Shown here piece after piece: positions 52,788 through 63,062 of a stretch of DNA of 64,000 bases. Location: positions 930,001 through 994,000 of the forward strand of contig CAVTYH010000001.1 of assembly GCA_963738835.1 (NCBI GenBank), given 5' to 3'. A program made the position numbers and the translations under genes. The notes under the pieces are model-generated. The model made no database searches. It worked only from the letters and a program-made list of their open reading frames with translations, and was not told where the DNA came from. This DNA comes from CAVTYH01 sp963738835 (GTDB taxonomy: Bacteria; Planctomycetota; Planctomycetia; Pirellulales; JADZDJ01). How positions within the stretch are numbered: position 1 is the first letter of the stretch; every line of letters starts with the position of its first letter.

Positions 52788-53516
52788 ATGAGCCGTCGCA
52801 CAAACCACAGTTGGGCGCTTTGTTTCTGCATTAGCGTGACGCTGCTAACCGCGATTGGACTGGCGGAAGACAAGGAATCGCCCGCGGATGTCGCGGCCGC
52901 GAAGACGAGAGCCGCACTGATCACGGCCTTCCACACGAATTTGGATTATTGCAAGAAATGGATTCTTAGCCAGGATATGAAATCGCTTGCGCGAACGACT
53001 CCCCAGTTACCAATTATGGTGGAATCCATTGCCCGCTATACCGACGACACCGCGCAGAATGAAATCAATGTGCTTCGCGAGTGGACTAAACAACTGGATG
53101 CGACTGCTCATTCAGACAGAGCAGACGAGGCTGGGGCGTTGGTGACCAAAGTGTGGGGCCAAACGTTTTTGGTCGCAGACACAATGGCCTCGAAAATCCA
53201 ACATGATGTAAAAAAATCGACTGTGGGTTTCAACCCGCTCATGTCGTTGATCTCCGGCACGTTTGCGGATGGAAAGAAAGCGGCGACAGTCGGCGATGCG
53301 GCGGAGGCGAAATCGAATGCGCTGGTGCTGGCGGAACTCGGGCGGATGCTGGCGGTCGAACGGAACGACGCGAGTTGGAAACAGGATTCTGAAGCGCTAG
53401 TTGCCGCCGCGGAGAAAGCAGCTGCCACCGAATCGGACGAACCTAAAGTGCTGAAAGCCGTCTTTCACGATGTCTACGCCAACTGCGAGGCCTGCCATGC
53501 GCTGCGAAGACCGTGA
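52788..53516 (+). CDS. Exported cytochrome c'-like haem protein
   Basis: 242 aa from MSRRTNHSWALCFCISVTLL (52788), with AAGGA about nine bases upstream. An earlier in-frame start at 52764 is possible. Residues 1-25 are a signal peptide ending near GLAEDK. The rest is helical, and a single haem-binding CEACH lies seven residues from the C-terminal end. Haem attachment close to the C-terminus of a helical bundle is the hallmark of class II cytochromes (c'), though this protein is longer than usual and seems to contain a duplicated helical region. Role: periplasmic electron carrier or gas-ligand binding, unproven. Confidence 0.75.
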   Translation: MSRRTNHSWALCFCISVTLLTAIGLAEDKESPADVAAAKTRAALITAFHTNLDYCKKWILSQDMKSLARTTPQLPIMVESIARYTDDTAQNEINVLREWTKQLDATAHSDRADEAGALVTKVWGQTFLVADTMASKIQHDVKKSTVGFNPLMSLISGTFADGKKAATVGDAAEAKSNALVLAELGRMLAVERNDASWKQDSEALVAAAEKAAATESDEPKVLKAVFHDVYANCEACHALRRP

Positions 53517-53518
53517 AG

Positions 53519-53611
53519 AGGGTCGAAAAGTCCAAGAGTCGAAAAGTCGAAAAGATTGTGAATTCAAATCACTCTTCGACTCTTTGACATTTCGACTCTT
53601 CGACCACCCCG
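53519..53611. repeat. Inverted GTCGAAAAGTC repeat / possible terminator
   Basis: GGTCGAAAAGTCCAAGAGTC with GAAAAGTCGAAAAG faces CTTCGACTCTTTGACATTTC with GACTCTTCGACC. The stem of about 30 bp starts three bases after the cytochrome gene stop, so it could stop its transcript. No T-run follows, so repeat-element status is equally likely. Confidence 0.6.
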
Positions 53612-53684
53612 ATGTGCGCCGCCTTGCGACTCCTCATCCAGCGGGCTATGATTTGATGTTTACCTCGATGTTAGGGACTTTGGC

Positions 53685-54242
53685 ATGCGGCATGTGATTT
53701 CGGCGGTCGTGCAGAACGTACCGGGGGTGCTGGCGCACATTTCCGGGATGCTGGCCTCGCGCGGCTATAACATCGACAGCCTGGCCGTCGGCGAAACGGA
53801 AGACGCGCACCTTTCGCGGATGACGTTTGTGGTGGTTGGCGACGACCGCGTGCTGGAACAAGTGCGCCGGCAACTGGAAAAGATTGTCACGGTGGTAAAG
53901 GTCGACGATATCAGTTCGCAAGACTACATCGAGCGCGACCTGATGTTAATTCGCGTGCGAGCTTGGGGCGGCAAGCGCCGGGAGATTCGCGAACTGTGCG
54001 AGATTTTCCGCGGCCGAATTGTCGATGTGGCCAAGGATCAGGTGATTGTCGAAATTTCCGGGCAGGAAAAAAAGGTTATCGCCTTCATCGACATGATGCG
54101 GCCCTTTGGAATTTTGGAACTAGCCCGTACCGGCCGGATTGCGATGGTCCGCGGCGTGTGCCGACCCGATCCGCAAGCGCCGGGAGCCCAAACCGAAGCG
54201 ACCACTGTTGATGAGGAAGCGGTAAGAGATTCGCTGGCGTGA
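53685..54242 (+). CDS. ilvN: Acetolactate synthase small (regulatory) subunit
   Basis: 185 aa, MRHVISAVVQNVPGVLAHIS. An N-terminal ACT domain (SGMLASRGYNIDSLAVGETE) binds valine for feedback control. The C-terminal domain (LMLIRVRAWGGKRREIRELC, IAFIDMMRPFGILELARTGR) is as in IlvH/IlvN. It regulates the catalytic IlvB, which is not in this window. It is followed by ilvC after 144 bp that contain a long inverted repeat. Confidence 0.94.
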   Translation: MRHVISAVVQNVPGVLAHISGMLASRGYNIDSLAVGETEDAHLSRMTFVVVGDDRVLEQVRRQLEKIVTVVKVDDISSQDYIERDLMLIRVRAWGGKRREIRELCEIFRGRIVDVAKDQVIVEISGQEKKVIAFIDMMRPFGILELARTGRIAMVRGVCRPDPQAPGAQTEATTVDEEAVRDSLA

Positions 54243-54386
54243 TTTGTCCGTGGTCCGTTGTCAGTTGTCCGTTGCTAAAACGAGTTCACTGTCGATGGAT
54301 CAAAAACTCATGAACACGAATTGACATCATTCAAGAAACGATCGCTTAACTTGCAACTGACAACGGACCACGGACAACTGACAAAA
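54242..54386. repeat. Inverted GTCCGTGGTCCGTTGTCAG repeat between ilvN and ilvC
   Basis: Left arm TTGTCCGTGGTCCGTTGTCA (54244 on), right arm TGACAACGGACCACGGACAA (about 54358-54377). The perfect 20-base complements extend further with few mismatches. The right arm ends ten bases before the ilvC ATG, so the message could fold the ilvC start region into a stem. No Shine-Dalgarno is seen there. Confidence 0.8.
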
Positions 54387-55391
<1,005 letters not shown>

Positions 55392-55392
55392 C

Positions 55393-55689
55393 ATGGAAAC
55401 TGTCGCTAATTCGCCGATCAGTGTTGCCGATGCCGCCGCGCGAAAGCTGTTCGCGGAACTGAAAGCCGGCGATCGGCTGGAAGCAACGCACGAAGTGAAA
55501 GTCGGCTTGAAGCGCTGGACGGCCAAAACCATCGGCACCGTAGTCAGTTGCGAACGCCGCCGACACGGCCTGCACTTCCGCCGGCAGAACGACGACAAGG
55601 TTTACAGCGATGTCATTTTGCTGCGCCGCGAAGATGGCGAACTGACCACCGTCACGATGGACGAATATACCGTGTTGCGGCGAATTTGA
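55393..55689 (+). CDS. Conserved small hypothetical protein after ilvC
   Basis: 98 aa, METVANSPISVADAAARKLF. Soluble and basic, with a beta-rich C-terminal half (TIGTVVSCERRRHGLHFRRQ, DVILLRREDGELTTVTMDEY) that suggests a small barrel. The start codon follows the ilvC stop by one base, so the two are translationally linked. I do not recognise a characterised family. Confidence 0.65.
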   Translation: METVANSPISVADAAARKLFAELKAGDRLEATHEVKVGLKRWTAKTIGTVVSCERRRHGLHFRRQNDDKVYSDVILLRREDGELTTVTMDEYTVLRRI

Positions 55690-55714
55690 TGTCCGCATAT
55701 TGTTCGATACTTTG

Positions 55715-56620
55715 ATGACTTCCCACGGCGGAGACACACCCGATTTCATTTCCACCGCGCGGGCGCTGTTCACCCATCACGAGCGGGTTTTCGAGAACTT
55801 CCGGTTTGTGTACCCGGTGCTCAGCCGGCGGTCGCGGGGCATTTCGCTGGGCGTGAATTTGAACCCCGACAAGGTTTGCAACTTTGATTGCATTTACTGT
55901 CAGGTCGATCGCACATCGGCCAGCGAAACCACCTTTGTCGAGACCGCGCAATTGCTCGACGAGTTGGAAATCGGCCTGCGAATGATTCTTTCCAGCGATC
56001 TCTATCACGCGGAAAAGTTTCGTCACACGCCGTCGGAGTTGCGACGGCTGAACGACATCGCCTTTTCAGGCGACGGCGAGCCGACAACGTATCGCAACTT
56101 CGATGAAATCATCGCCGCTTGCGCCGAAGTGAAGCGTCGCCACTGGCTCGACGACGTAAAGATGGTGCTAATCACCAACGCCAGCATGTTCCACCGCGAG
56201 CACGTGCAACGCGGCCTGGCAATTCTGGATGAAAACAATGGCGAAATTTGGGCTAAATTGGAAGCCGGCACTGAAGAATACTACAGACTGGTCGATCGCA
56301 CGACAATTCCGTTCCAACAGATTCTCGACAACATTACCGACGCTGCCCGAGCGCGGCCGATCGTGATTCAAGCTTTGTTCATGCGCGTCAACGGTGAATC
56401 GCCACCGCCGGCTGAACTTCGCGCTTTTTGTGATCGGCTCAATGAGGTTCTTACCGCGGGAGGCAAAATCAGTCTGGTGCAAATCTACACGATCGCCCGA
56501 CGACCGGCAGAAAGATATGTGATGCCGCTGACCGACCGTGAAGTTGACGAGATTGCAGATCTGGTGAAACAACAAACCAGCTTAAGCGTCGCCGGTTTTT
56601 ACGGTAGCAGCAATTATTAA
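55715..56620 (+). CDS. Radical SAM protein
   Basis: 301 aa from MTSHGGDTPDFIST (55715). A TTG at 55700 is also open. The [4Fe-4S]/SAM motif is CNFDCIYC (C-x3-C-x2-C). GDGEPTTYRNFDE is the GGE-like SAM-binding stretch, and KMVLITNASMF and LEAGTEEYYRLVDR follow as in the family related to MoaA/NifB-like single-domain enzymes. No extra cluster domain is present. Substrate unknown. It sits 25 bp after the small hypothetical and may share its transcript. Confidence 0.85.
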   Translation: MTSHGGDTPDFISTARALFTHHERVFENFRFVYPVLSRRSRGISLGVNLNPDKVCNFDCIYCQVDRTSASETTFVETAQLLDELEIGLRMILSSDLYHAEKFRHTPSELRRLNDIAFSGDGEPTTYRNFDEIIAACAEVKRRHWLDDVKMVLITNASMFHREHVQRGLAILDENNGEIWAKLEAGTEEYYRLVDRTTIPFQQILDNITDAARARPIVIQALFMRVNGESPPPAELRAFCDRLNEVLTAGGKISLVQIYTIARRPAERYVMPLTDREVDEIADLVKQQTSLSVAGFYGSSNY

Positions 56621-56663
56621 TTGCAGTGCACTTAATAATTGCAGTATTTCCCAGCAGCCAAGC

Positions 56664-57326
56664 TCACTCCTCAAGATGCTGGTGGCGGACGATCTCACCT
56701 TCGACCATATAGATAACATCTTCTGCAACGTTAGTGGCCATATCGGCCAGTCGCTCCAGATGCTTGGAGACGGAGTTGTACTTCAACAGATATTCTACGC
56801 GATCGGGGTGACGGCGGATGGCGCTCATAATCTGGTCACGAATCCGTTGCCGAGCCTGATCGACCTCGTCGTCTTCGGTACGAACTTGGCGAGCGAGTGC
56901 CGTATCGGAATTGACCAGCGCATCAAGGCTCTGCTTGACCATGGTTTGCGCTTTGGCGGCCATGCTGCGGAAATCGATGTTTAAATCCATCGGATCGGCC
57001 TTGGCCAGATAGACGACCCGCTTAGCGATGTTCTGGGCCAAATCGCCCATGCGTTCCAAATCGTTATTGATTTTCAAAACGGCGACCACAAATCGCAGGT
57101 CGGCGGCCACCGGCTGATAAAGCGCGAAGATCTTCAGGCACTCTTCTTCGACATCGACCTCCATTCGGTCGATGTCGTTATCAGCACTGATCACTTTTTG
57201 GGCCAAAACAGCATCGCGGTTGATGAGCGCGGTAATCGCTTTAGCAATGGCTTCTTCGACCAATGTGCCGACGTAGAGGATTTTCTGCTTTAGAACCTCG
57301 ACCTGACGTTGAATATGCTTGGTCAT
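56664..57326 (-). CDS. phoU: Phosphate signalling complex protein PhoU
   Basis: 220 aa in two tandem three-helix PhoU repeats (about 10-105 and 115-210). The metal-binding signatures are seen in VDVEEECLKIFALYQPVAAD with DLERMGDLAQNIAKR, and KYNSVSKHLERLADMATNVA in the second half. PhoU links the Pst transporter to PhoR signalling and limits phosphate uptake. It is the last gene of the pst operon here, 38 bp from pstB. Confidence 0.95.
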   Translation of the reverse strand: MTKHIQRQVEVLKQKILYVGTLVEEAIAKAITALINRDAVLAQKVISADNDIDRMEVDVEEECLKIFALYQPVAADLRFVVAVLKINNDLERMGDLAQNIAKRVVYLAKADPMDLNIDFRSMAAKAQTMVKQSLDALVNSDTALARQVRTEDDEVDQARQRIRDQIMSAIRRHPDRVEYLLKYNSVSKHLERLADMATNVAEDVIYMVEGEIVRHQHLEE

Positions 57327-57364
57327 TTGAAAGACTCTACTCGATTGCCGGCTTTGATTTCATT

Positions 57365-58327
57365 TTAACCAAAGCGGCCGGTGACGTAGTCTTCGGTTTC
57401 CTTGAGCAGCGGTTTGGTGAAGATATCGCGTGTGGGACCGTATTCAATCAGCCGGCCAAGGTACATGAAGGCGGTGAAATCGCTGGTGCGCGAAGCCTGC
57501 TGCATGTTGTGCGTCACAATCAACACTGAATACGAGCCACGAAGTTCTTGAATCAGGTCTTCAACTTTACCTGTCGCGATGGGATCAAGCGCCGAACAGG
57601 GCTCATCCAATAATAACACTTCTGGTTCGGCAGCGATGGCGCGGGCGATGCATAACCGTTGCTGCTGGCCACCGGAAAGACCCAACGCGCTTTCGTGCAG
57701 GCGGTCTTTCGCCTCGTCCCAGAGTGCGGAGCCGCGCAGACTTCGCTCGCACACCTCGTCCAGCACGGTGCGGTCCCGTTCGCCATCTATCCGCAGCGAA
57801 TAGACGACGTTTTCGTAGATGCTCATGGGAAACGGATTCGGCTTTTGAAATACCATCCCCATTCGCTTGCGCAATTCGATGACGTCGACGGCCGTGTGGT
57901 AGATGGAATCGCCGTTCAGCAACATGTCGCCCTGAATACGAACGATGTTCAACAAGTCGTTTAGACGGTTGACCGATCGCAACAAGGTTGACTTGCCGCA
58001 ACCTGAAGGCCCGACCAGCGCTGTCACCTTATTCTTCGGAATCGCCATGCTGATGTTGTGCAGCGCCTGTTTTGCACCATACCACAGGTTAAAGTTATCG
58101 ACCTCCAATACGGGCTCCTCTTTGTTGACCGCGGCATGCGTTTCCGTCGGAACGCTCTTTCCTTCCATGATGGCGACGAGCCGACCGGCAGTCACGTGCC
58201 GTTTTGTGGCCTGCGATGGATGTGGCAACACTGCCGCCTCGGCAATGGTCGGCGGTTCTTGCGTCGACTCGCGGCCAGAAAGCGGATTCGGTCCGGATGC
58301 TGGCGGAGTAGTGCTCAAAGATGCCAC
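57365..58327 (-). CDS. pstB: Phosphate ABC transporter ATP-binding protein
   Basis: Start GTG at 58327 (ASLSTTPPASG), with AAGGA about seven bases upstream. An open frame extends to 58447 into the pstA end. About 320 aa with a Pro/Ser-rich N-terminal extension of about 75 residues before the ATPase. Walker A GPSGCGKST, signature LSGGQQQR, Walker B LLLDEPCSALDP, H-loop THNM. The DNLYDGxNxxY-like start (LEVDNFNLWYGAKQALHNIS) is typical of PstB. It energises PstCA. Confidence 0.94.
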   Translation of the reverse strand: MASLSTTPPASGPNPLSGRESTQEPPTIAEAAVLPHPSQATKRHVTAGRLVAIMEGKSVPTETHAAVNKEEPVLEVDNFNLWYGAKQALHNISMAIPKNKVTALVGPSGCGKSTLLRSVNRLNDLLNIVRIQGDMLLNGDSIYHTAVDVIELRKRMGMVFQKPNPFPMSIYENVVYSLRIDGERDRTVLDEVCERSLRGSALWDEAKDRLHESALGLSGGQQQRLCIARAIAAEPEVLLLDEPCSALDPIATGKVEDLIQELRGSYSVLIVTHNMQQASRTSDFTAFMYLGRLIEYGPTRDIFTKPLLKETEDYVTGRFG

Positions 58328-58443
58328 GATGTTTTCCTTACAGATTGGCAGATAGATTATTCTATCGAGTTTGAACAACTTCGGGAGTAGCAAAACGGTG
58401 TCGATGTGGCGAGCGAACTCTTCCCGTCCACATGATTTAAAGA

Positions 58444-58923
58444 TCAAAACTGCGTCAATACAAATCGCCGGCGCAATCGGGATCGCAAATTAACGGCCGC
58501 AATGTTCAAAACGGCAACAATGGCAATCAATAACAGAGTTGTTGTGAACACCATCGGCTTTGCAGCCTCAGCGTTAGGACTCTTAAAGCCCACGGTGTAA
58601 ATCTGATACGCAAGATGCATGAAACTGCGCTCGGGATGCACGTACGGAAAAACGCCGTCGACGGGCAATGCAGGCGCCATGTCTTTGACACCAACAAGAA
58701 TCAGGGCGCAACTTCTCCGGCGCCACGGGCCATCGCCAAAATCATGCCCGTCATAATGCCAGGCATGGCGCGCGGCAAAACAATCCTCCGGATCGTCTGC
58801 CATTTGCTCCCGCCGCAAGCGTAAGAACCTTCCCGCATCGAATTGGGCACTGCCGCTAACGCTTCCTCGGTTGCCACGATCACGACCGGCAGGGTCAGCA
58901 GCGCCAAAGTGAGCGAGGCCCAC
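58444..58923 (-). CDS. pstA: PstA C-terminal frame segment
   Basis: Only the part below about 58706 is coding: LILVGVKDMAPALPVDGVFP, a periplasmic loop and a last helix (TTLLLIAIVAVLNIAAVNLR). Inserting one C after GCGCCC at about 58705 joins it to GEVAP as GEVAPLILVG, the conserved PstA reading. The joined pstA is about 630 aa. Upstream residues in this frame (antisense to the EAA loop region) are noise. Confidence 0.85.
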   Translation of the reverse strand: MGLAHFGAADPAGRDRGNRGSVSGSAQFDAGRFLRLRREQMADDPEDCFAARHAWHYDGHDFGDGPWRRRSCALILVGVKDMAPALPVDGVFPYVHPERSFMHLAYQIYTVGFKSPNAEAAKPMVFTTTLLLIAIVAVLNIAAVNLRSRLRRRFVLTQF

Positions 58924-60335
58924 ATAATGCCGCCCGTGCCGAAGGTGGGACTTCCTTCGGCCAACGCGGCCTTAAAGAACAACTGATCGATCGATGCACC
59001 AATGACATAGCAAAACAGGCCGAGTCCAAACACGCCGAAGACGATACTTGGCACGCCGGCCAAGTTGTTGATCGAAATGCGAATGGCGCTCACGATCGGC
59101 CCGGCTTTGGCGTATTCGCGAAGATACAAAGCCGCCAGCACGCCAAAAGGCACTACGAGGACCGACATAATCAAGGTCATGGCGACGGTTCCCCAAATCG
59201 CTGGAAAGACGCCCCCTTCGGTATTCGACTCCCGCGGATCGGCCGTTAGAAACTCGCCCCAACGCGAAAAATACACGCCCAGTTTTCCCCACAGAGATAG
59301 GCGATTGGCTGGATACGCACGGACGATGTTCGCGAGCGACAGTACGATTTGCTCGTTGCCGGCAGCCGTAAATCGAATGGCATAGCGAGCATTTTCCGTA
59401 TCGAACTTTTTGATTTCCGCATCGAGCTCTGACTTTTCTCGCACTGCTTCTTGGTCGATTTGGTCCTTTTGTTTCTGCTTATCAGCCACAATTGCAGCAG
59501 CTTTTTCGATCGCCTTAGAATCCTCTGGTCGGTCACGCTTCCATGCGTCCAAATCCAATTGAGTGGCAACCACCGCCAGGCGAGCGGTTTTTTGGCGACG
59601 ATCAATTGCCCCGCGATCGTGTCGATCAAGCGATACGCTACGCCGCCAGCGCGCCATGACCTCGTGGTGGAATTCGTTGTATTTTGCCCATACCTCTTCC
59701 GGCGTCGAAGCAACTGCTTTGCCATCGATAAGAAAGGAGTCTGGTGTGCCGTACGACCGACCACCGTCGAATCGCTCAAAGGTCATCGCCCACGGCGGTC
59801 GAGCTTCAGATTGAATGGCAAAGTCATTCACCCACACTGCTCGGCTGCCGGCGAATTCGAGCGAATCGGTGCGACCGGTCCAAATCAGCGATCGCCGCAA
59901 CATTCCGCCGGCCGAATCCATCGCTGCTTTGGCTTTAGCTGCTAGGCTCGGCGAGTCGCGTTCAAGTTGCTTAAGCATTTCGGTGCCGGGCTTGTAGCGT
60001 TCGTTGCGCGTGATTTCTCCCAACATGGGCACGACTGCACCCGAGGCGCCTTCGACATTTAATTGCACAACTGACAACGGCCAGAAAGTTTGCACGCCTT
60101 GATAAACGATAAAGACCAACAATCCGACGATCATCGCAATCGCCGTCGCTAATGCACCGCCAGTTAGCCAGACCAGTGGAGCGCCATGGGCAGATATAGT
60201 AGTATGTGCAGATGCCCGGCGTCGCTTCGGCTGGCGCGCGCGGTTCTCTGCAATACCACTGGTGCCTATGGCTCGGTCCGCCAAGGCGACTTCGGCGGCC
60301 CGCTCTTTCGCGATGGAGGCTGCATCAGAGGTCAT
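58701..60335 (-). CDS. pstA: Phosphate ABC transporter permease PstA, main frame segment
   Basis: Start MTSDAASIAKERAAEVALAD at 60335, overlapping the pstC stop by 11 bases. One membrane helix (about 60-85) is followed by a large soluble region of about 270 residues with a coiled-coil-like part (KQKDQIDQEAVREKSELDAE). The permease core comes next, with GVFPAIWGTVAMTLIMSVLV, NLAGVPSIVFGVFG and the EAA loop GGSKWQTIRRIVLPRAMPGI. A typical PstA is about 290 aa, so the N-terminal region is extra. The frame stops after AGEVAP at 58701, where a C seems missing from CCCC. The C-terminus is in the next segment. Confidence 0.9.
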   Translation of the reverse strand: MTSDAASIAKERAAEVALADRAIGTSGIAENRARQPKRRRASAHTTISAHGAPLVWLTGGALATAIAMIVGLLVFIVYQGVQTFWPLSVVQLNVEGASGAVVPMLGEITRNERYKPGTEMLKQLERDSPSLAAKAKAAMDSAGGMLRRSLIWTGRTDSLEFAGSRAVWVNDFAIQSEARPPWAMTFERFDGGRSYGTPDSFLIDGKAVASTPEEVWAKYNEFHHEVMARWRRSVSLDRHDRGAIDRRQKTARLAVVATQLDLDAWKRDRPEDSKAIEKAAAIVADKQKQKDQIDQEAVREKSELDAEIKKFDTENARYAIRFTAAGNEQIVLSLANIVRAYPANRLSLWGKLGVYFSRWGEFLTADPRESNTEGGVFPAIWGTVAMTLIMSVLVVPFGVLAALYLREYAKAGPIVSAIRISINNLAGVPSIVFGVFGLGLFCYVIGASIDQLFFKAALAEGSPTFGTGGIMWASLTLALLTLPVVIVATEEALAAVPNSMREGSYACGGSKWQTIRRIVLPRAMPGIMTGMILAMARGAGEVAP

Positions 60336-62937
60336 AGGCCCTCCGACGGAATCGTTGCCGCACGATTTCAGCAAAGGTATTAACGATGAATGTAAAAACA
60401 AACAGCGTCAGGGACGCCAAGAACAAAACTCGGTAATGCGTGCTGTTTTTCGCCGCCTCTGGCAATTCGGTTGCCAGTGCCATCGATAAAGTTTCAAAGC
60501 CGGCGAAGATATTCCAATCCATAATCGGCGTATTGCCAGCGGCCATAAGCACGATCATGGTTTCTCCAACAGCCCGCCCTAAACCAATCATCAATGCCGA
60601 GAACAGGCCGCTGGCGGCTGTCGGGACGACAATCCTTACTGCGGTCTGCCACGGCGTGGCTCCGGCGCCGAGTGAGGCTGACCTCAAATGTTCAGGCACG
60701 GTCGACAGCGCATCGTCAGCAATCGTGTAAATCAAAGGGATAATCGCAAAGCCCATCGCAAACCCGACGACCAATGCGTTGCGTTGCACGTAAGTGCCGA
60801 CGAATGTGCCACGCGGGTCGAGTTTGAGGGCGTCGAGAGCCCAGGCGATCACAACCGCAAACGCAATTGCGAATGCTACTCCTGCAATGAATTTAGCTAG
60901 TTCGACGAATCCTGCCTGAGTGCGAGTCCAATTTGTCGATCGCCGCCGCAGCCAGGGGTTTACTTGCTGCGCGAAGAGAATTGCCGTCAGCAAGCCTGTC
61001 AGCGGTAAAAGCAACATGAGCCAGCCGCCGATGCCACTGCCGCGCTGGCCATCTAGCCACTCCTTCACGTTGCCCGCGAATAAGCAGCGTTCAACGAACG
61101 GCCCTAGCCACACGCCGGCGACAACTCCGAGAGGCAGCATCGCCGTGATGAAGAACAGGCGAAATCTGGATAGCCGAACGACCACATCGCTAGGCAATAA
61201 CTGCCATAGGTGCGCACCCAGCAGGAAAGACAAGGGTACGACGAAAAGGCAGGTGAGTACGGCCGGCACGATTCCTTCAACAAATGGTGCGATGACAAGT
61301 CCCGCAAGAAAGCCAAGGACAACACTCGGCAAGCTGGCCATCATTTCAATTGTCGGCTTGATGCGAGATTTCAAGCGTGGATGCAAAAACTCGCTCGAGT
61401 AAATGGCCGCGAGCAGCGCCAGCGGTGCGCCGAACAGCATGGTGTAGATCGTGGCCTTAATGGTACCGAATACCAGCGGCATTAGACCGAACTTCGCTTC
61501 TGAGGCGTCGTTGCTGCCGGTGCTTTGCCAGGCGTGCTCCGGACCTTGGCGGCCTTCATACCACACCGGCAAAAACAGCATGCCTAATGTTGCTTCTGGA
61601 TGCCTGGCATCGAAATCGCAGCGTGTAATGCCAGCAGCGGTTACCGCCAGCAACGAATCGCCTTTGGGTGAAATCACCAGGTCTGTAACCGGGGCTTCTC
61701 CCTGGGAGCGGAATTCTCCGAGCGCGCGATGTGCAGCGATGTGTAAAAGGCGCACGGTGCCATCGTTAAAGCCGACCGCCACGAGCCGACTTCGAGGCGA
61801 AGCAGCAATCGAAGTAATCGGGTGCCCGGCAGCCGGAAATTCATGGGCCAGAACAAGCTGGCGACCATCGGGTGGAACGCTCTCGTCCAGTAGTCCGCCC
61901 GAGGTCGGCGCTTCGCGAATAAACCATCCGCGCACGCGGCCGAAAGTATCGCCGGCAATCAGCGTGTTGCGACCCAATAAAAATTGCAGCGCAGTGAGAG
62001 AATGCCCCTGCTCGGGCACTAGATCTACTTCCTCCACAAACCTAGGCTTTTCGACATTGCGGGTCTCAAATCGCAGCAATCGCCCATTGCGCCAGGCGAC
62101 AAAAACTGCGTCACCCAAATCGGAGATCAATACGTAGTCTGGCGAAGAGACCGACTTGGGCAAGGGCAGTTCGCCGCTAATCAACTCGGTTTGGTCTTCA
62201 TCGGTAAGATTGTTATGCGTAACACTCAACAAATTGATTCGAAGTGTGCCATTGCTCGAGAGTGTGCAAAATCGGGTGTCGGCGCCACGTTTGACATGGT
62301 CGATTCGTGTAATGCTGGCGTTGGGCGTAACTTCGGCTGGCGGTTCGAGCTTCACTGCGAATTTCTGACGGCGCAGTTCGCCGTTGGCGGTCCGCGTGAG
62401 GACTGCCCCGTCATCAAGCGTTTCAACGGCGCCTGTCGCAAGTTTCCGACCTTTTTCCGCCACCTGTTCCGGTGAGACTATTTGATAGTCGAAGTCGATG
62501 CTGCCGACGCGTACATTGCCGTCCACGAACCCAAACAGCGCTGTCTTGCCGTCGAGCGCGAGCGAAACCGAAGATATGCCAGCAAGTTGCGACTCGTTTG
62601 CAGGAATGCTTTGCACAATCTCGCCGTGGTCGAGGCGAAACACGAGAATGTCGCCCTGTTTGGAAATCATCCAGCCGGTGACGTGATAGTTATCGGTGCC
62701 GAAGCATAACAAATCTTGATTTGTCCAAACCGCGGGCAACGATTGAGGCGTGTCGATCTTCGCCGGCAAAAACAGCGGTACAACAACCCAAACGAGGAAT
62801 ATGCACACCAGCGACACGGCGATGATCGTGCCGATGCCGCCAACAGCAATGAGCAGGCGCACCAATCGATCTCCAAGCTTTACTGTCCAACGTGTGGCAC
62901 GTCGGCGTCGGCCGGTGAAGGAAGTTGACGAAGGCAT
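60325..62937 (-). CDS. pstC: Phosphate ABC transporter permease PstC with large periplasmic propeller-like domain
   Basis: 870 aa, about three times a usual PstC. After one membrane helix (about 30-57) comes a region of about 380 residues of beta-propeller-like repeats (GTDNYHVTGWMISKQGDILV; NSNGTLRINLL-like units; FNDGTVRLLHIAAH), resembling WD40 blades. The permease core (about 485-865) has MPLVFGTIKATIYTMLFGAP, SLPSVVLGFLAG and the EAA loop LGAGATPWQTAVRIVVPTAA, ending GRAVGETMIVLMAAG. Similar long PstC proteins are known from some proteobacteria and planctomycetes. The frame is intact. A 125-bp gap to pstS holds an imperfect hairpin. Confidence 0.94.
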   Translation of the reverse strand: MPSSTSFTGRRRRATRWTVKLGDRLVRLLIAVGGIGTIIAVSLVCIFLVWVVVPLFLPAKIDTPQSLPAVWTNQDLLCFGTDNYHVTGWMISKQGDILVFRLDHGEIVQSIPANESQLAGISSVSLALDGKTALFGFVDGNVRVGSIDFDYQIVSPEQVAEKGRKLATGAVETLDDGAVLTRTANGELRRQKFAVKLEPPAEVTPNASITRIDHVKRGADTRFCTLSSNGTLRINLLSVTHNNLTDEDQTELISGELPLPKSVSSPDYVLISDLGDAVFVAWRNGRLLRFETRNVEKPRFVEEVDLVPEQGHSLTALQFLLGRNTLIAGDTFGRVRGWFIREAPTSGGLLDESVPPDGRQLVLAHEFPAAGHPITSIAASPRSRLVAVGFNDGTVRLLHIAAHRALGEFRSQGEAPVTDLVISPKGDSLLAVTAAGITRCDFDARHPEATLGMLFLPVWYEGRQGPEHAWQSTGSNDASEAKFGLMPLVFGTIKATIYTMLFGAPLALLAAIYSSEFLHPRLKSRIKPTIEMMASLPSVVLGFLAGLVIAPFVEGIVPAVLTCLFVVPLSFLLGAHLWQLLPSDVVVRLSRFRLFFITAMLPLGVVAGVWLGPFVERCLFAGNVKEWLDGQRGSGIGGWLMLLLPLTGLLTAILFAQQVNPWLRRRSTNWTRTQAGFVELAKFIAGVAFAIAFAVVIAWALDALKLDPRGTFVGTYVQRNALVVGFAMGFAIIPLIYTIADDALSTVPEHLRSASLGAGATPWQTAVRIVVPTAASGLFSALMIGLGRAVGETMIVLMAAGNTPIMDWNIFAGFETLSMALATELPEAAKNSTHYRVLFLASLTLFVFTFIVNTFAEIVRQRFRRRAYDL

Positions 62938-63023
62938 TTGCTCGGACTGAAGACCTGGAAAACTCGGCGGTCGAATTGCTTATGACGCAGACATTCTCCT
63001 GCCGCCACCGCGCAGTCTGGGAT

Positions 63024-63057
63024 CCGACAACTGTTAGCGGAGGCAGTTAGTCGTTGG
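63024..63057 (-). promoter_or_regulatory. Imperfect hairpin between pstS and pstC
   Basis: CCGACAACTG and CAGTTAGTCGTTGG (plus-strand reading) pair imperfectly around a short loop, just after the pstS stop. Such a structure between the binding-protein gene and the permease genes often lowers downstream expression relative to pstS. That role is inferred from position only. Confidence 0.35.
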
Positions 63058-63062
63058 CGCCA

